Shown: piece after piece, positions 35,316-48,099 of the stretch
Layout of the letters: each line of letters opens with the position of its first letter
How positions within the stretch are numbered: position 1 is the first letter of the stretch
Assembly (NCBI GenBank): GCA_963070105.1
Contig: OY718807.1
Span: forward strand, 3,383,001 to 3,447,000
Direction of reading: 5' to 3'
DNA from: Litomosoides sigmodontis
Taxonomy: Eukaryota > Nematoda > Chromadorea > Rhabditida > Onchocercidae
DNA: 64,000 nt
The notes under the pieces: generated by a model
What the model was told of the DNA's origin: nothing
Databases searched by the model: none
Seen by the model: only the letters and a program-made list of their open reading frames with translations
Program-made: the position numbers and the translations under genes

Positions 35316-38162
35316 ATGAAAAACCAGCGAGTATGTGTAATTATAGTACCCGAGAATTCTACAGCAATATAATTTTGAGGATTTTTTTTTTGAACGATGA
35401 AAAGCCGAAAATTTTACAACGTATAATTTGACTTTGCAGTTGACATAAAATTGGTGACGCCTTCATTGTTGAAGGACTTTTCACACAATTATCTAAATTA
35501 TTTTGCTGAAAGACATATGCTTTAATGATCAAACTGAATTAATTAAGTTTTACTAAACGGTAATTAAGCTTAAGTAGTAAAATTTAGTTTCAATTTTGCT
35601 AATCTTTAGAGCTCCATATTGTGATGTCTTGTTTTTTTAATCTGTCACATTTTTGATAGATTACAATAGATTTTGATATTTTGCAGTTTCGTGCTTTCAA
35701 CTTTCCGGTGTTCAGCTATAGAATTCATGGTGCTAGCCCATTTATGCAAACAATCTTATTGGATGATGTATTGATTAATGGAAGACATTACAGGATTGAG
35801 GACGTTGTAAGGAGAGAATATGACGGAAGGTGATACTCTTTACAGTTCTTGAAGTCAAATTTTCCTTTATTGATTTTAATCGTACAAGCTTTGAGGTGCC
35901 GAAATTGATTGTCTCTAACAGTAAACTTAAAGTTAGAAAAATCAATTTTACATAACATTTTCTGTTTTTAATGAAACAATGAATGCTAAATGCTAATTTT
36001 TAGCTTCATTTAATTAGGTCAATATTTACGGTATTTTAGCATTTGCAATTACAAAAAAAAAAATTGACTTGTGCGTTACAGTTTTTTTATCCAACGAGTA
36101 TTGAAACTTACGGACATAGGCCCATTTGCAGTTGCAAGTATGGTGTTGGAGATACCACCTGGTAGGCTTTAAGTTAGTTTAATTTCCTGGAAAGGTCATG
36201 AGAGGCCTAAATATTTTTGACTTTTTGCTAAAAGTATTATATTCTTCTCACGCACGTCATGTGAAGTGAATGTGTGGAACTAAATGGAAATTGTACGGTT
36301 TTCCTTAATTAATGAGCAATTTATTTTTTTTTTGTTGTTGATATTCAGAAAAGCAAAGTGCAGCAGAATTAGACACTTCGCTGTTGATGCTAAATCACTC
36401 GAAAATTTTGGTACCATACACTCAAGCAATGGCTGCTGCGCCATTTGCGCTTGAAGCGGTACAGTTGGAGAAGAATGACAAAGTGTGGAATATTCTGGAC
36501 ATCGGCCTTGGTACCGGAATTTTGAACAGCTTTCTACACGATGTCTTCAATAATGTTTGTTATTCTTTCTTTAAAATACGTATTTGGTGATTTTAACATT
36601 TCAGATGCTCGTGACCTGAAATTTCTATTGTAATAACTTGAAATTGTAGAACTTTTACAAGCTTAAGGTACGTAGTTTTTTGTAGCGCTCTACGAAGCGA
36701 TTACAAACATGCCAGCAACGGATTTCTCATTATTCACTTACCGTACTATACGTCACCTTTTACGTTCCCACGTACATTAATTAATTAACGGATTCATTCA
36801 TCAAATGATTTTACTAATAAGCCCTATTCTATGAAATAATAATCTTCCTGCTGTTTCTATTCACATATGCGTCTTTTAAAAGTTATAAAATATCTCACAT
36901 TTCCGAAAAACTAAATTTCAGATGAATATAACAGTGGTAGAATTGGAACAAGGAATTTATGAAATAGCTAAGAGATATTTCGGCCTAATTGAAGACAATT
37001 CTCAAAGAGTAATTATTGAAGATGGCATGCGATATTTGCAAAAAGCTGCAAGTTCGCTTCACTTCATGCTATTATTATTGAACAATTAATTACTTCCAAT
37101 ATGAGAAAATAATAATATCAGAGGTGTAAGTTGCCGGATGATTGAAATCAATTTCAACTTCGATAAATTCCATCACTTCTAATTTTGATAACCAACTCTA
37201 TTCTCATAGCTTTGCCAAAAGAGAATGCAGTTGAAATTTGAAGGTCAGTTGAAATTCGATGTGATCTTTATCGACGCCTGCTATGATAGAATTGTGGATG
37301 AATTGATGTGCCCAGTTGAGGCATTTGCCCTAAAAGAAAATTTGGAAATTATCAAGCAAGCACTGACCAAGACTGGTTCGTTTTCCTCCCAATTCATACA
37401 GTTTGTCAAATGCATGAATTGTTCGTTAGTCATTTTATTTTTGGAAATTCACAAAAACTTATTCAACAACTTTGACAAATCGTCCACTTCACCGTTCCTA
37501 TTCAGGCATCTGCACATGTCGAGATGTGTGGACGTGCTTAAGGTTAACTCAATAATTATTGTAAAATTGGGTCTTTTTAACATCTTATGTTACCTTTGCG
37601 TAGATTTTCACGCCACGATATGTAAATTTCGCACCTAAATTCCTCATTGAAGTTGTACTTTGTGCTTCACAAAAGGTTGCTGAATGTCTTTTCAGGCGTA
37701 GTCGTTCTATCAGCCCTGATATTTGAAGAATATAAATTCAGACAGGTATAATTTAAAGATGACTTTCAAGTGGTATTGTATCGTGTTACTGTATGCTACC
37801 GATCAAATTCAGGTACAAAAGAACTACACGATTGTATTCGGCAGCTGTCATGTGATTGCCGACAGCTTAAATCTAAATAATGTGAGTCATCTTACACACC
37901 ATTTATAAGTAACTACTTTTAGAAGTAACAGGGTTGTTCTTTCAATTCTTTCGCACCTAGAAAATGCAATATAAAAACTTTATAATTAATTCATGCTTCG
38001 TACAAACTCGACGCACTTTTTTCATAAGTTCGAACTAATTTTCACATAAATTTTCAGGTCCTTGTGTGCGGTGAATTTGAAAGAAATAAGGAAAAATTTG
38101 CCAGAAAATTGAAAGAAATTTACAAAAAATTTGAGTTTTATTCAGAACCAAACATTGAATGA
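35316..38162 (+). CDS. Spermidine-synthase/METTL13-like methyltransferase-fold protein
   Basis: Predicted SAM-binding Rossmann-fold protein of the spermidine synthase superfamily; substrate unknown. Exons: 35316-35330, 35687-35829, 36082-36161, 36349-36554, 36922-37047, 37210-37375, 37696-37745, 37813-37881, 38058-38162. They sum to 960 nt, 319 aa, with all phases consistent. Motif I is DIGLGTG (about residues 130-136), followed by the acidic ribose-binding stretch VVELEQ, then IIEDGMRY and VIFIDACYD. The glycine motif is degenerate compared with polyamine synthases, so METTL13-like activity or a divergent nematode paralogue is more likely than true spermidine synthase. Intron 5 requires a GC donor (GCT|GCAAGT). 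The five-codon first exon is the least certain part. The gene converges on MRPS18B with 260 bp between the stops. Confidence 0.75.
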
Positions 38163-38421
38163 ATTGATGCATCAATGATATGTAAAAGAGAGTTGTATAA
38201 CTAGCACCATCATGTTCACTGCACAAATAAAGCAGTTAAAGAATTCGAGAAAATTATCACTCCGCACATAATAAACTAAACTCACTGAGGTATTTATGAC
38301 GCTTCCGGCGATAGTTTATGTTGTAAATCAAAATGAAACTGAAGAAAATCCCTTAACCGAATTTCCTATTAGATGCCAGAGTCGAAATAGTTTTAGATTC
38401 TTATTTTTGAAAGTCAAGCAT

Positions 38422-40118
38422 TTATTTGGATTGTTGTACAAATTCATTATACCGGAGCCAGTATTGATCCCAGTCATTATTATAATCACGATTATGGACC
38501 GGAAAATTCACCAAAGGTTGCTTATAAATTTCTTCTACTGGTACTTCGCGACGAACACATACATGATCGTCTTTATCCCACCACGGATACCAATGCTTAT
38601 AATCAAAATTTTGAAATGGTACCGCAAATTTGATGAAACCTATAAGAAGTTAAATTTAATCATCGCAAAAAAGTAAGGAAGAGTCGACTTGAGTAGCATA
38701 ATTGTTCGTATAGCTGCAACCTTCATTCTTATCATTAATATGATGACAAGAAACAAGGTAAAGCCGTGCCATTCTTACCACACCAGAAATAAAATTCTGT
38801 TATGTCAATTCGCTACAAAAATATGACATATAAATTAAAATCCTAAGTCATGATAACCATTTCCCTCACAACTCTCTAAAATTCTACTCTTCAATAGCTC
38901 TATCGCCATAAATGGAAATTTTTTGAAACTATTTGAAAGAATTAACTAACCAAGCAATAAGTTCAGGAGAGCATCATATGATTTTTCTAAATCAAAACTC
39001 CTTTTTTCTATCTTCAAAGTTTCTTCATATTTCCAGTGTGAAAACAAAATAAACAATTCGAAAACATTAAACAAACCATGCTCTTTTGCTTTCAGTAACT
39101 GCGCTCGAAGTTGCGCGTATTGATCGAAACATAAACCCAACTTTTTGAGAGGTAATATGCGATCAGTTTGGTCAAAAAGAAATTGCAGAATTAAAGCAGG
39201 ATTCTGAAATACCTTTGTTACTTTCCTCTTTTTACCTAACCATTCCCCTAATATTAGCTGTGAATATTAAGCACGAAATTTTTGATTTAGCACATACTAC
39301 ATGTCACATTTTGATGGAAAATAGAATAAAAACGAGGCTTAACAATCCGAGTACATGTTACTACTATTTTATTGATTTTAATTACCCAATTAAAATTAAT
39401 ATGGCTTTTGTTTTTGTAAACAAAAATCAGATTCTTTAAAAAAGTTTATTTTTCACTTCATTTACACTAGTCCCATTGTTTGACTTGCAATATATTCAAT
39501 TGTGAAATGTGTAGGAATTATGCAATCTAATTAATCAGTACGCATTAAATACAACGCATAGCCATAAAAGGAAAAATTACCCGATAGTCGAAGAATAAAT
39601 ACTCATCTCGACAAATAGGGCAAGCATGATTTACTTTAAATTTTCCTTCCTTATCAACACAAAACATTCGCGGTTTTGGCATAAAAATAGCTTGTCCTTT
39701 GAAGTTACGTCTATAGAAATGATAAACTGGCATTCCTTTATATGTATCCGCATACACTGCAAAGACTTTTACTCTAAGCCAGAAAAAAAGAACAATGAAC
39801 ACCATTAAATTGACATGTATTGGTTTGAAACAGAATTAAAATTTTGTATTAAGAAAAAAAGGACATACCCTTACTATTCATGTAAGCTATTTGTTCCTCC
39901 AACGTATGTTTTGGCCTGTAAAGGCCTTTTTTCTTCTCTACAGTGTTATACGCATAACCGATTGCTTCTTCTGCTCCATCATTGCCTTCTTTCATTTCTG
40001 CGGCACAACAGAGCTGCGACGAATTGTGATAATTACAGTTAATCAGTAAGCTTGCATTATTCGATAATCCAGAATTTGACTTATAGAACAGTAAGCGAAT
40101 ATGCCTACTGATGAGCAT
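38422..40118 (-). CDS. MRPS18B: Mitochondrial small ribosomal subunit protein bS18m-b
   Basis: Component of the mitochondrial small ribosomal subunit. Exons from 5' to 3': 40118-39869, 39771-39581, 39203-38951, 38639-38422. They total 912 nt, 303 aa. The S18 core begins NHACPICRDEYLFFDYR (zinc-type CPIC near residues 134-137), continues NPALILQFLFDQTDRILP, and has a third Cys in LGLCFDQYAQL (about 172) with KAKEHGLF after it. The C-terminal extension, with HWYPWWDKDD, matches the WYPWY region that separates the B paralogue from S18A and S18C. The N-terminus (MLISRHIRLLFYKSNSG) is basic and hydroxylated, as in a mitochondrial presequence. A CCAG acceptor lies 23 bases before the ATG. The acceptor of exon 2 (TTAGAG) was chosen because the nearer TTAG would give a stop. 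Confidence 0.85.
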
Positions 40119-40301
40119 AGTAGATCCACAATTTGATATATCTGGATGAAAATGATTTGGAGATCAAAACAAGAAATTTCGTTGAACATAAAACGGAGAT
40201 CTCTTGCGATACTCCAGAAAATGCATATTTTCAACTTAATTTCAGTGCAATCTCATGTCAATTTTATGGAATGTTAAAACAAATTCGTGGCACTTTATCT
40301 G

Positions 40302-40968
40302 CTAGAACCGAAATAAAACGACACCGCCGCAGAATGTTTCCTATAAATTAATACAAATTTTATACCTGCGCAAACAAACCCAAGTTGAAAGAGTACAAAA
40401 CTTGGAGAAAGGAAACCCAATCCTGTGCATCTATTTGCATTAATCCATTACATTCATTTGCATTAAATTTATAGAAACAATGCACGGTGAAGTTGAGGAC
40501 AACTTAGCAAACTATAGTCGTTACGACGAACAAAGAACAACCGGGACACGATTTTTTATCGATATCGAAATTTTTTACCAAGAAACAAAAACAGTGTTCA
40601 ATAAAAACCAAAAAGAGGTATAAAAGAGCAACACGCGAAGATAATTTATTAAATCAATTAATAATAAACTATGAAATGCTTCATATTGCCATTGCAAGCA
40701 AATTAATTCCATTTACACAGTTTCTACGTTTTACGAAGTTTAGTACAGAGCAGGAATTAAGAGAGAACATCGATAAACACAGAAGTAAATCAGCAGGAAT
40801 TTGAGGGAAAACAACAGTGATAGAGACCAGGCACCAATTATTTGCAAATCTAACCTTACGACGACCATAGAGTATGATGTGGACTTCATTTGACAATGAA
40901 GCTAGCTCAGAAAATTTCCAAATAATGGATGCTTGTTTTCCCTTTTCTCTTTTACAGCGCAAAATCAT
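40302..40968 (-). CDS. Probable small unrecognised gene in the PRPF6-MRPS18B gap (partial model)
   Basis: The ATG at 40968 lies only 94 bases after the PRPF6 stop on the same strand. Exon A (40968-40855, 38 codons) reads KREKGKQASIIWKFSELA then SLSNEVHIILYGRRK and ends AAG|GTTAGA. A second open stretch (40502-40366) reads VLNFTVHCFYKFNANE and continues to NLGLFAQ at a good donor (CAG|GTATAA). It joins in phase to a last exon (40340-40302, ETFCGGVVLFRF, then TAG). Exon A ends in phase 0 while the second stretch needs two carried-over bases, so one exon or a different junction (perhaps a GC donor) is missing between 40503 and 40854. The protein would be roughly 100-120 aa. I do not recognise it. 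Confidence 0.4.
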
Positions 40969-41061
40969 TTAATCTGAGGAATACTTGGTGTTACTGATTT
41001 ACAAGCATTGAATAATTTATATACAAAATTATGAAAGTCAATATGAGAAAAAATGCCAACA

Positions 41062-44000
41062 CTATCTTGGCATTTCGAGTTTCTCAGCAAGTTCAGCCAG
41101 AATTTCGTCCGTTCGCTTACGCCAATTTTCCACATCCTTTGACACCTCCTGCCAGAATTCACCGTGACGTGGCTCAGCTTGCAAGCATTTTTTCTTCACC
41201 AAATCTTGCTCTTCCTTTAAAAATATAAAATGCCTTCCACTCCTTTAAGCATCAGATACTTTTTCCAGTTACTTTAAATCGATTCAGCAAGATTATCCAT
41301 TTAGTTAAACTACTCAGCAATACTTCTTTAGAAATAAAACAATTCTGTCAAACAAACAGACGTAGTTATTCTGCGGTTTTGGGTAATGTGGAGCTTTGCT
41401 ATTTTTGACTTACTTGCGAACCATGCAACAGTTCGAATTTGTAAAAGAAGGCCCAAGCATCTCCAAAATCAGGGTCGATTTTGACAGTACGTTGGAACCA
41501 TTCACGCGCCTTCTTGATTTTTCGTTCTGTCCAGAACAATTTCGCTACAGCTAATAAAACATCAGCGTTGTGTTCACATTTTTTTAAAGCATCAACTGAT
41601 TTTGTACGTCGACCATGGCGCTCTTCCATAAAAATTGCTTCCGCCCATAGACGTCCTGCAATCCTCGAGATTTAGATGATTTTATGATCTTTAAGTTATT
41701 ATTTTAAAAGATGCTTTTATTCCTCATAATTTGCTAAGAAAGCGCCAGCAGAAACCTTAGTAATTCGGAAGCCTTATTAGGTAATTAATCAAAAAATTGT
41801 CAGGTAAAATCAAGACATAAATATCCTGAAAAAGGTAAACAAAATGATTGAAAAGTGCTGAGAATATAATGAAATCAATTTCAGTAAAGGCTCTAATAAA
41901 GTTCCGATAAATTCATAACTAGAAAATCAAAAATTTTAAGAAAACCCATTAGAAGTCTAAAACTACCTGAATGTTCACATTCTTGCAATGCTCGAGCCAA
42001 TCTTTCTTGAGCAAGTTCCTTCAAACCAGCTCGTGCTTCAATTCGTATTGCTTCTAGCCTAAAATTTTTGTGAGGTTAAAAAAAAGACTTGGTTCAACCT
42101 CCCCTCCCCTTCCTCTCCGAGTCTAACCACATCTTAAAAACAAATAACAAAGCTAAGCGTCCATTTTACACTTCAAATGAGAAATAGAACTTGCCAGAGT
42201 TCTGAATTTTTTGGGTTACGTAATCGAGCTTTCTCCAAATCAGATCTAGCTTTTATTATCTGATTTTGTGTTTCCTCCAAACGACTTAGCCAAATCCAAA
42301 GTGGAATAAAGGTAGGACAGTGTTTGACCTGAAAAGCACTTCCCAAAGAGAATTTAGTTGTAAACCATGAAACAGATGAAAAAGAAATCCTAAAAAAACC
42401 TACACCATTGGAAAAATATCGGCGCGCTTCACTATAGTTCTTTTCCTGTTGAAGAATTTGACCCATCATAAGATATAACTTCGGGGTTTCTGGAAACTGT
42501 TCCAATGCTTCCATCAAAAGCTTCTTGGCAGCAATTAAATCTTTCAAGCACCATTCTAATCTTAAAATATGAGCAGTGAATAATTAATCACAGTTTGTTT
42601 AAATTAACAGAATGCAAAACACCTCCACAGATGCCACTTCACTGACTATTCACAAATAAGGTTTATATAGTACAAAATGACAAAATTAGCGTATGAGTAA
42701 CAAAATTTCATATTTTTTGTGACGTTTACAAAATAAGTGCATAACACAGCAACATTCTAATGAAAATAAACAAGTGTGTCTTTATCTTGAAGATAGTGGT
42801 AAACACCACAAAAAATATGAAATTTTGTTTTTAGAAAATAGTGGTCTTGAAAGTTGTTAAATGTAACTTGAAATGCAGCACCTAACAGATTTCAAATAAA
42901 TACGTGGAGAAGGAGCGATTTCTCGAGCTTTCTCCAACAATTTACGAGCTCTTTGGAATTCGTTGTTTTCAGATTCTAGCTTTACAGCAGCCATCCAAAT
43001 TTCTTCCGAATTTGGATTATTCTGAAATCAAATGCTATCTTTTTAATATAATTTCGAAACCGAAAACTTTTTAACTTTCTAGGAATATTGAAATATAAGC
43101 GTTACAATAGAAGGAATAATAGTTCATTATTATGTATCGTAAATAAAAAACACAACCTGAAAAGCTCTTGCCAGAATTTCACGAGAAGCTTTTACATCAC
43201 CTGCCAACCACTTGCTCTTTGCATACATCAACCACAATGTTTCTGCTTTTGGACACTTTTCCACTGCTTTTTGCAATAACTGATCGTAGCTTTCTCTAAA
43301 AATGGAGCAATATTTTAAACACTATTCTAAATGTTTCCAACTGCAATTAGCGCTGCATTTGGAAGCCCTCTTCTCTCTTCTCCCCACTCCCTACGCTCCT
43401 CCCTTTTACTACTAAATGCACAGATATCGTCTGCGGTTTTGTCTCATTAGGAAATATCTTTCAATATTCATCACTTTTTCTTGCCTTCTTGACCCAAAAG
43501 TAGCTTATAAGCAAACTTACCTTGTACCGTGGTTTCGTTCAAAGTGCGCTGCAGCAAACCAGATACCTTTTTTGGTTGGAAAAACAAGTAAGGCGTGAGC
43601 ATATACTGCACGGGCACATTCATATGCTTCTTGAGCAACAAACTGCAAATTAAATTTCGTCCAGTAAGTTACGATACAAAATTTCAATCATATATAGTAA
43701 AAAGAGAAGTGCCGATATGTAGAGCTTTAGTCCTCCGAATTATTTCCCTGAGCCATATGAAAATTCAAAGAGTAGTAATAATAAAATTACTGATTCTGCA
43801 TCCTCCATCCACGTATGTTTCCGGTCTTCTTCCTCAACACCAATTCCTAGCACGTGCGAAATTATGGCTTGTGAAGTCAGTTTGCAGTTTGCCTAAAAAC
43901 TATTTTACTCATGATTCATCACGCTAAGTTTTTCAAGAAAAAAAGAATTTGCGAACCACTGACTATATACACACACATTACGAAGTTTACCTTTTCAGCA

Positions 44001-46662
44001 TCCACTGCATCTTTCAGCCAATGTTCGCGATTGATTTCAACCATATTCGCTTTTAGGGAAGTAATGGCTCTTTCAATAATTCTATCAACCATATCACTCT
44101 GTCCTCGAGTTTCTTCCAACCTTGCGGCGCTAATCCAAATCTGTCGTTCAGTAGGGATGTGCTCACGAGCTCTGTTTAGAACACGACGAGCATTTTCATA
44201 CGTTTCCAAACGTGCTAATGCTAGCCACAGCTCCGTTGAAGTGCTAAAATTTGATCTAGGGAAGTTATTTCAGTATTAGCTTGAAGTTTCTTACATTTTT
44301 TTCTAATAAGTCTACTGAAACTTACTAACCAGGATAATTTTTGGAAGTGAAAAGCAGTGAATAAACTAGAAATAAATAAATTACAAAGAGATTAAAGAAC
44401 ATATTGGCAAATTACGAAAACTTCCAAAACATTGAATTTCATACCTGCAGCATTCCACAGCCCTTGTGAGTAAAATTCTAGCATCATCTGGCTCCTCCAG
44501 TTCTACCGCTGCCTTCCATAAACGTACTGAAGTTGGAATTTGTTCCAATGCCTTGCGAAAGACCTTCTTCTTTGCTTTTAAGTCTTCCTCAAGTTCAGCT
44601 GCTTTCATCCATATACGAACCGAATTTGGTAATGAACGTACAGCAGCTGCCACTGTAAAAAAATTTTTGATATTTCTGCACAATTTCAAGCGCATTCCAA
44701 CAGCATGAAATAAAAATACCAATAGCTTTCGCTGTATCCGGAGGGTGCAAACGAACTGATTCCAACCATAAATCTTCACTCTTTGGATTTCGATCACACC
44801 CTTCTATGATTAAATTACGAGCTACCTGTAATTTACCAACCACTTCTTCAAGACGCGCCGAAGCTATCCATGCTGGAATAAAACCGGTTTTAACTTTTAA
44901 GTTCGGTTGGCTTTAAGCAATGATTCTTCAGCATATTTTTTTTATAACTAGCTGTTGATTAAGAAACGCTATTATAGTGTAGTATTAGGAAATGCTACTA
45001 TAGTGTAGCACTGCTTGGATTAGATACTGTAAATAAATATCATGAAATACTATGCAAGAAAAAGAAGAACAATTTTACCTGGTGGATGGCGTGGATTAGT
45101 TTCTCGAACTGATTTCAAAAGCAAACGAGCTTTCTTGATGTCATTAATGTCACCACCATATTGCGGTATCATTGATTGCAAATCTGTTAAGTAACCTTTT
45201 GGATCCACTACTGTTTGCCCCGTAACAGAATCCGAAACCTGACTTATCATACAAAATAACAGTTAAGTCAACCCTGTCTAACAAAACATTTCTTTTGAAC
45301 CGTACCTATACACAATTCTAAATATACATCGTCACTGCTGTTTGTACAATGAAACGATACCTGATTTAACTTGATATCCATGATCGCATTCCTGGCCTGG
45401 CCAATTTTTCGCAAATCAAGGTCTGCAGATGATGAAGAGCCTGACTGTATTCCGGTCTTCCATCCCGGCGTTAATAAACCACTTTTTATACCACTCAGTG
45501 TTGACATGAAACCACTGCCGTACGTAGAAGTCATCCCACTAAACGTTGAGGTAATTCCGGAACCCATTGGCGTCAGTAGACCTGACTGAATACGACTGTC
45601 CATTTGGGTACTCATTTGCCCATACGACATTGCAGATGCGATTATTGAATCCGGCACCGGAGTAATCCTAAATACCACAGCATATAAAGAATAACTGTTG
45701 ATTACGACTCCCAAACTAAATAACTCTATTCTTTTGAAAAATCGTGTTTATGTGCCAAGAGGTAAGTTATAAAAACAAAATTCAGAATTGCAAGCAAGAT
45801 CATTAAGAAAAGCTCAAAATAAGAATTAGAAATGGATACTTGTCCGCCCGTGGATTACGTTTTGCCTTATTTCGAATATCGCCAACTTCTGGAATTGCCG
45901 ACCATTCCGCTTCCGTTACGTTAGATAACTGACGCTTCAAATCAGAGAACTCTTGCTGAATTTTAGGCCGTTCTTTACGATATTTTTCTATTGCTTCTTT
46001 GTACTTCTTCTCTCTAAATAAAACAACAACCATTAAAAAATAAAGCTGCCATCAGTTAAACAAACTTGCCTGTATTCCTTCCTACGTTCATCAATCCGAG
46101 AATCAACGGCACTGTAAATTTCGTCAGCTTCTTCGTCATCTTTATCATACGGATCTTTTGAGAACAAGCTTCCACCATAACCCTCGAACTGAAATTTCAA
46201 TACCCATGTATTTCAATATGTTATTAATTACAAATCAAAGCTTAAGAAATTATTCAGAGTATCAACTAAAGATATGTTCTAAGAAAACCATTCTAACTGC
46301 CTTATGCACAAGATTGACTCTAGTGCTCAGATCATGCAAGTTGAAATACAATAAGTAGCATCATATTTCTACTACGATTTAGCAAAAAAAGCGGCTAGCT
46401 CGACCTCATCATAGTTGGAATCATTCAAATCTTCATTATCATCCTTCTTATCATCATCATCCTCACGGATTTTTTTTGTCGGACCAGCTGGTGGTAACTC
46501 TGGCAAATCAGTGCTATCACGAGCCGGGCCGATATCTGAACGTGTGGTGAAACCAGTTGCACCACGACCAACACCAGCAACATAACCTGCTGGTGCAGGC
46601 ATGCCCAGAAAATGCTTTTTCCGCTTATTAACGAGAGAACCCGGGATGGTTACCGTTGTCAT
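41062..46662 (-). CDS. PRPF6: Pre-mRNA-processing factor 6, U4/U6-U5 tri-snRNP
   Basis: Spliceosomal scaffold that bridges U5 and U4/U6 snRNPs in the nucleus. Seventeen exons, 5' to 3': 46662-46405, 46188-46070, 46013-45840, 45667-45361, 45238-45079, 44872-44720, 44652-44445, 44243-43991, 43892-43791, 43642-43521, 43295-43157, 43021-42882, 42560-42404, 42328-42195, 42058-41967, 41655-41414, 41214-41062. They total 2913 nt, 970 aa (human 941), with every phase consistent. The N-terminal PRP1 domain carries [17 protein letters not shown] and [14 protein letters not shown]. Then come [14 protein letters not shown] and [16 protein letters not shown], followed by HAT/TPR-type helical repeats ([46 protein letters not shown]) to AEPRHGEFW near the end. 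Introns 2 and 14 need GC donors (GCAAGT). A TTTTAG acceptor sits 8 bases before the ATG. Confidence 0.96.
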
Positions 46663-48099
46663 GTTCTTCTCTAAAAGGCTAGAAACATAATATACTTTGT
46701 TTCATTTTAGAAGGAAAAAAATGTCACGAACCCATAAGCAAATTACAAGGATTACTCCAAATTTCTGACCATCATCCATAATAATTAATATTCACTTCTA
46801 AGGCATGAATTTTTTAGCAAATTATATTTTCAAAAATCATAATTTCGAAAAGCTAACAACTTATAGAATCTTATACAACTAAAGAAGAAATGTGGGAAGT
46901 ATAAGAAATCTTTTTCACACACTAATTAAAAAGAGAAATTTGATAAAAATGTTACTTCTACACCAAAGCAAACATTAAACCTGTCTTCAGCTACCACCGA
47001 ACTAAGAGAACAACAGCCAACCCTTAGCCCTAATTACCTTAGTCGCCCACCTTCATAACTCACCTTCAAGAGATCTTGCTAAAAACAGTAGATCACACTG
47101 ACGTGCGCACTGCGAAAACAGTTGGTGCCATCCTGCACATTGTTATAGTTTCCGTCCCATTGCGTGTCCAATTGTGAATTTAATTGGATTTAGAAAATTC
47201 TTGCTAGTTTTCCATTCATCTTGCCGAAGATCTTTTTTCTGATTCATGTCATACATCAAGATCATGAACCTGCTACTTGTGGTACTAAAATTTTCAAAAA
47301 AGTGCTGAATGGTTGCTTCTACTTTTGAAGATTTAAATCGGCAATTTAATTAAGATGCAAATATCCATTTCTTATTAGTGTTTTTTAAGGTACCAGTATC
47401 CGATTTTATACGTAATACGTTAACTTATGAATAACAAATATGGTTTCAATTCACGACTATGACAATCATTTAAACTTTGGTAAGAGTAATAATGATATTT
47501 AATGTAAGAAATTCAGCTTTCAAAATGTTGGAAATGTTTGCCTGCTAATGTCTCCTATACTCAAGAATATTTCATCGCTTTTGGTATTTCGTAATACAAA
47601 TAATTGTATGCAAATATTGATCACATGAATTTCAAAATACTTCGAAGTGAACAAACGATTTGATCATGTTGATTGCAAGAGCATGACTTTTAGCAAATCA
47701 CATTAAAGTGAGAGATAAACCTAACATGTATCTATTTAAAATAAAACACGAAAATATATTGGTTAAGATCAAAAAAAAAGAGCTACCTAAATTAAGTTTA
47801 CAACTTAGTGTTTAATTAAATTGTCAGAGCTAATACTTTGTAAGCTAAACAATCTTTAGTGGCAAATTTGATGCCTCATCATTAATTCCTATACTAATTG
47901 TTATATCACTAAAATTGAATTTGCGCAAGATGACGTAAAGGTAAATGTGCAAAAGTTTCAATGAATCGATGAGTAATTGTTGAGGGATTGTTGTGGACAA
48001 AAGCAGAAATACAATTGCACAATCAAATTAGCATTGCTAATTTGACTTGATGACAACCGTTCTGATTGCAACTCACTTATCACATTGATAAGATGATGA
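46663..48099. other. Gap between the membrane-protein gene and PRPF6
   Basis: AT-rich DNA of 1.4 kb. It begins with the short PRPF6 5'UTR and its acceptor (AG at 46671-46672, minus strand). No exon is recognised in the rest. Confidence 0.5.
46671..46678 (-). promoter_or_regulatory. Putative spliced-leader acceptor of PRPF6
   Basis: On the minus strand CCTTTTAG is followed by eight bases and the ATG. No upstream coding exon is needed, because the protein already starts at the normal PRPF6 N-terminus. This is the expected layout for spliced-leader addition. Confidence 0.45.

Noticed and set aside
40133..40351. 72-codon plus-strand frame between MRPS18B and PRPF6
   Set aside because: It overlaps the last exon of the minus-strand small-gene model and the MRPS18B upstream region, and shows no splice or family support.
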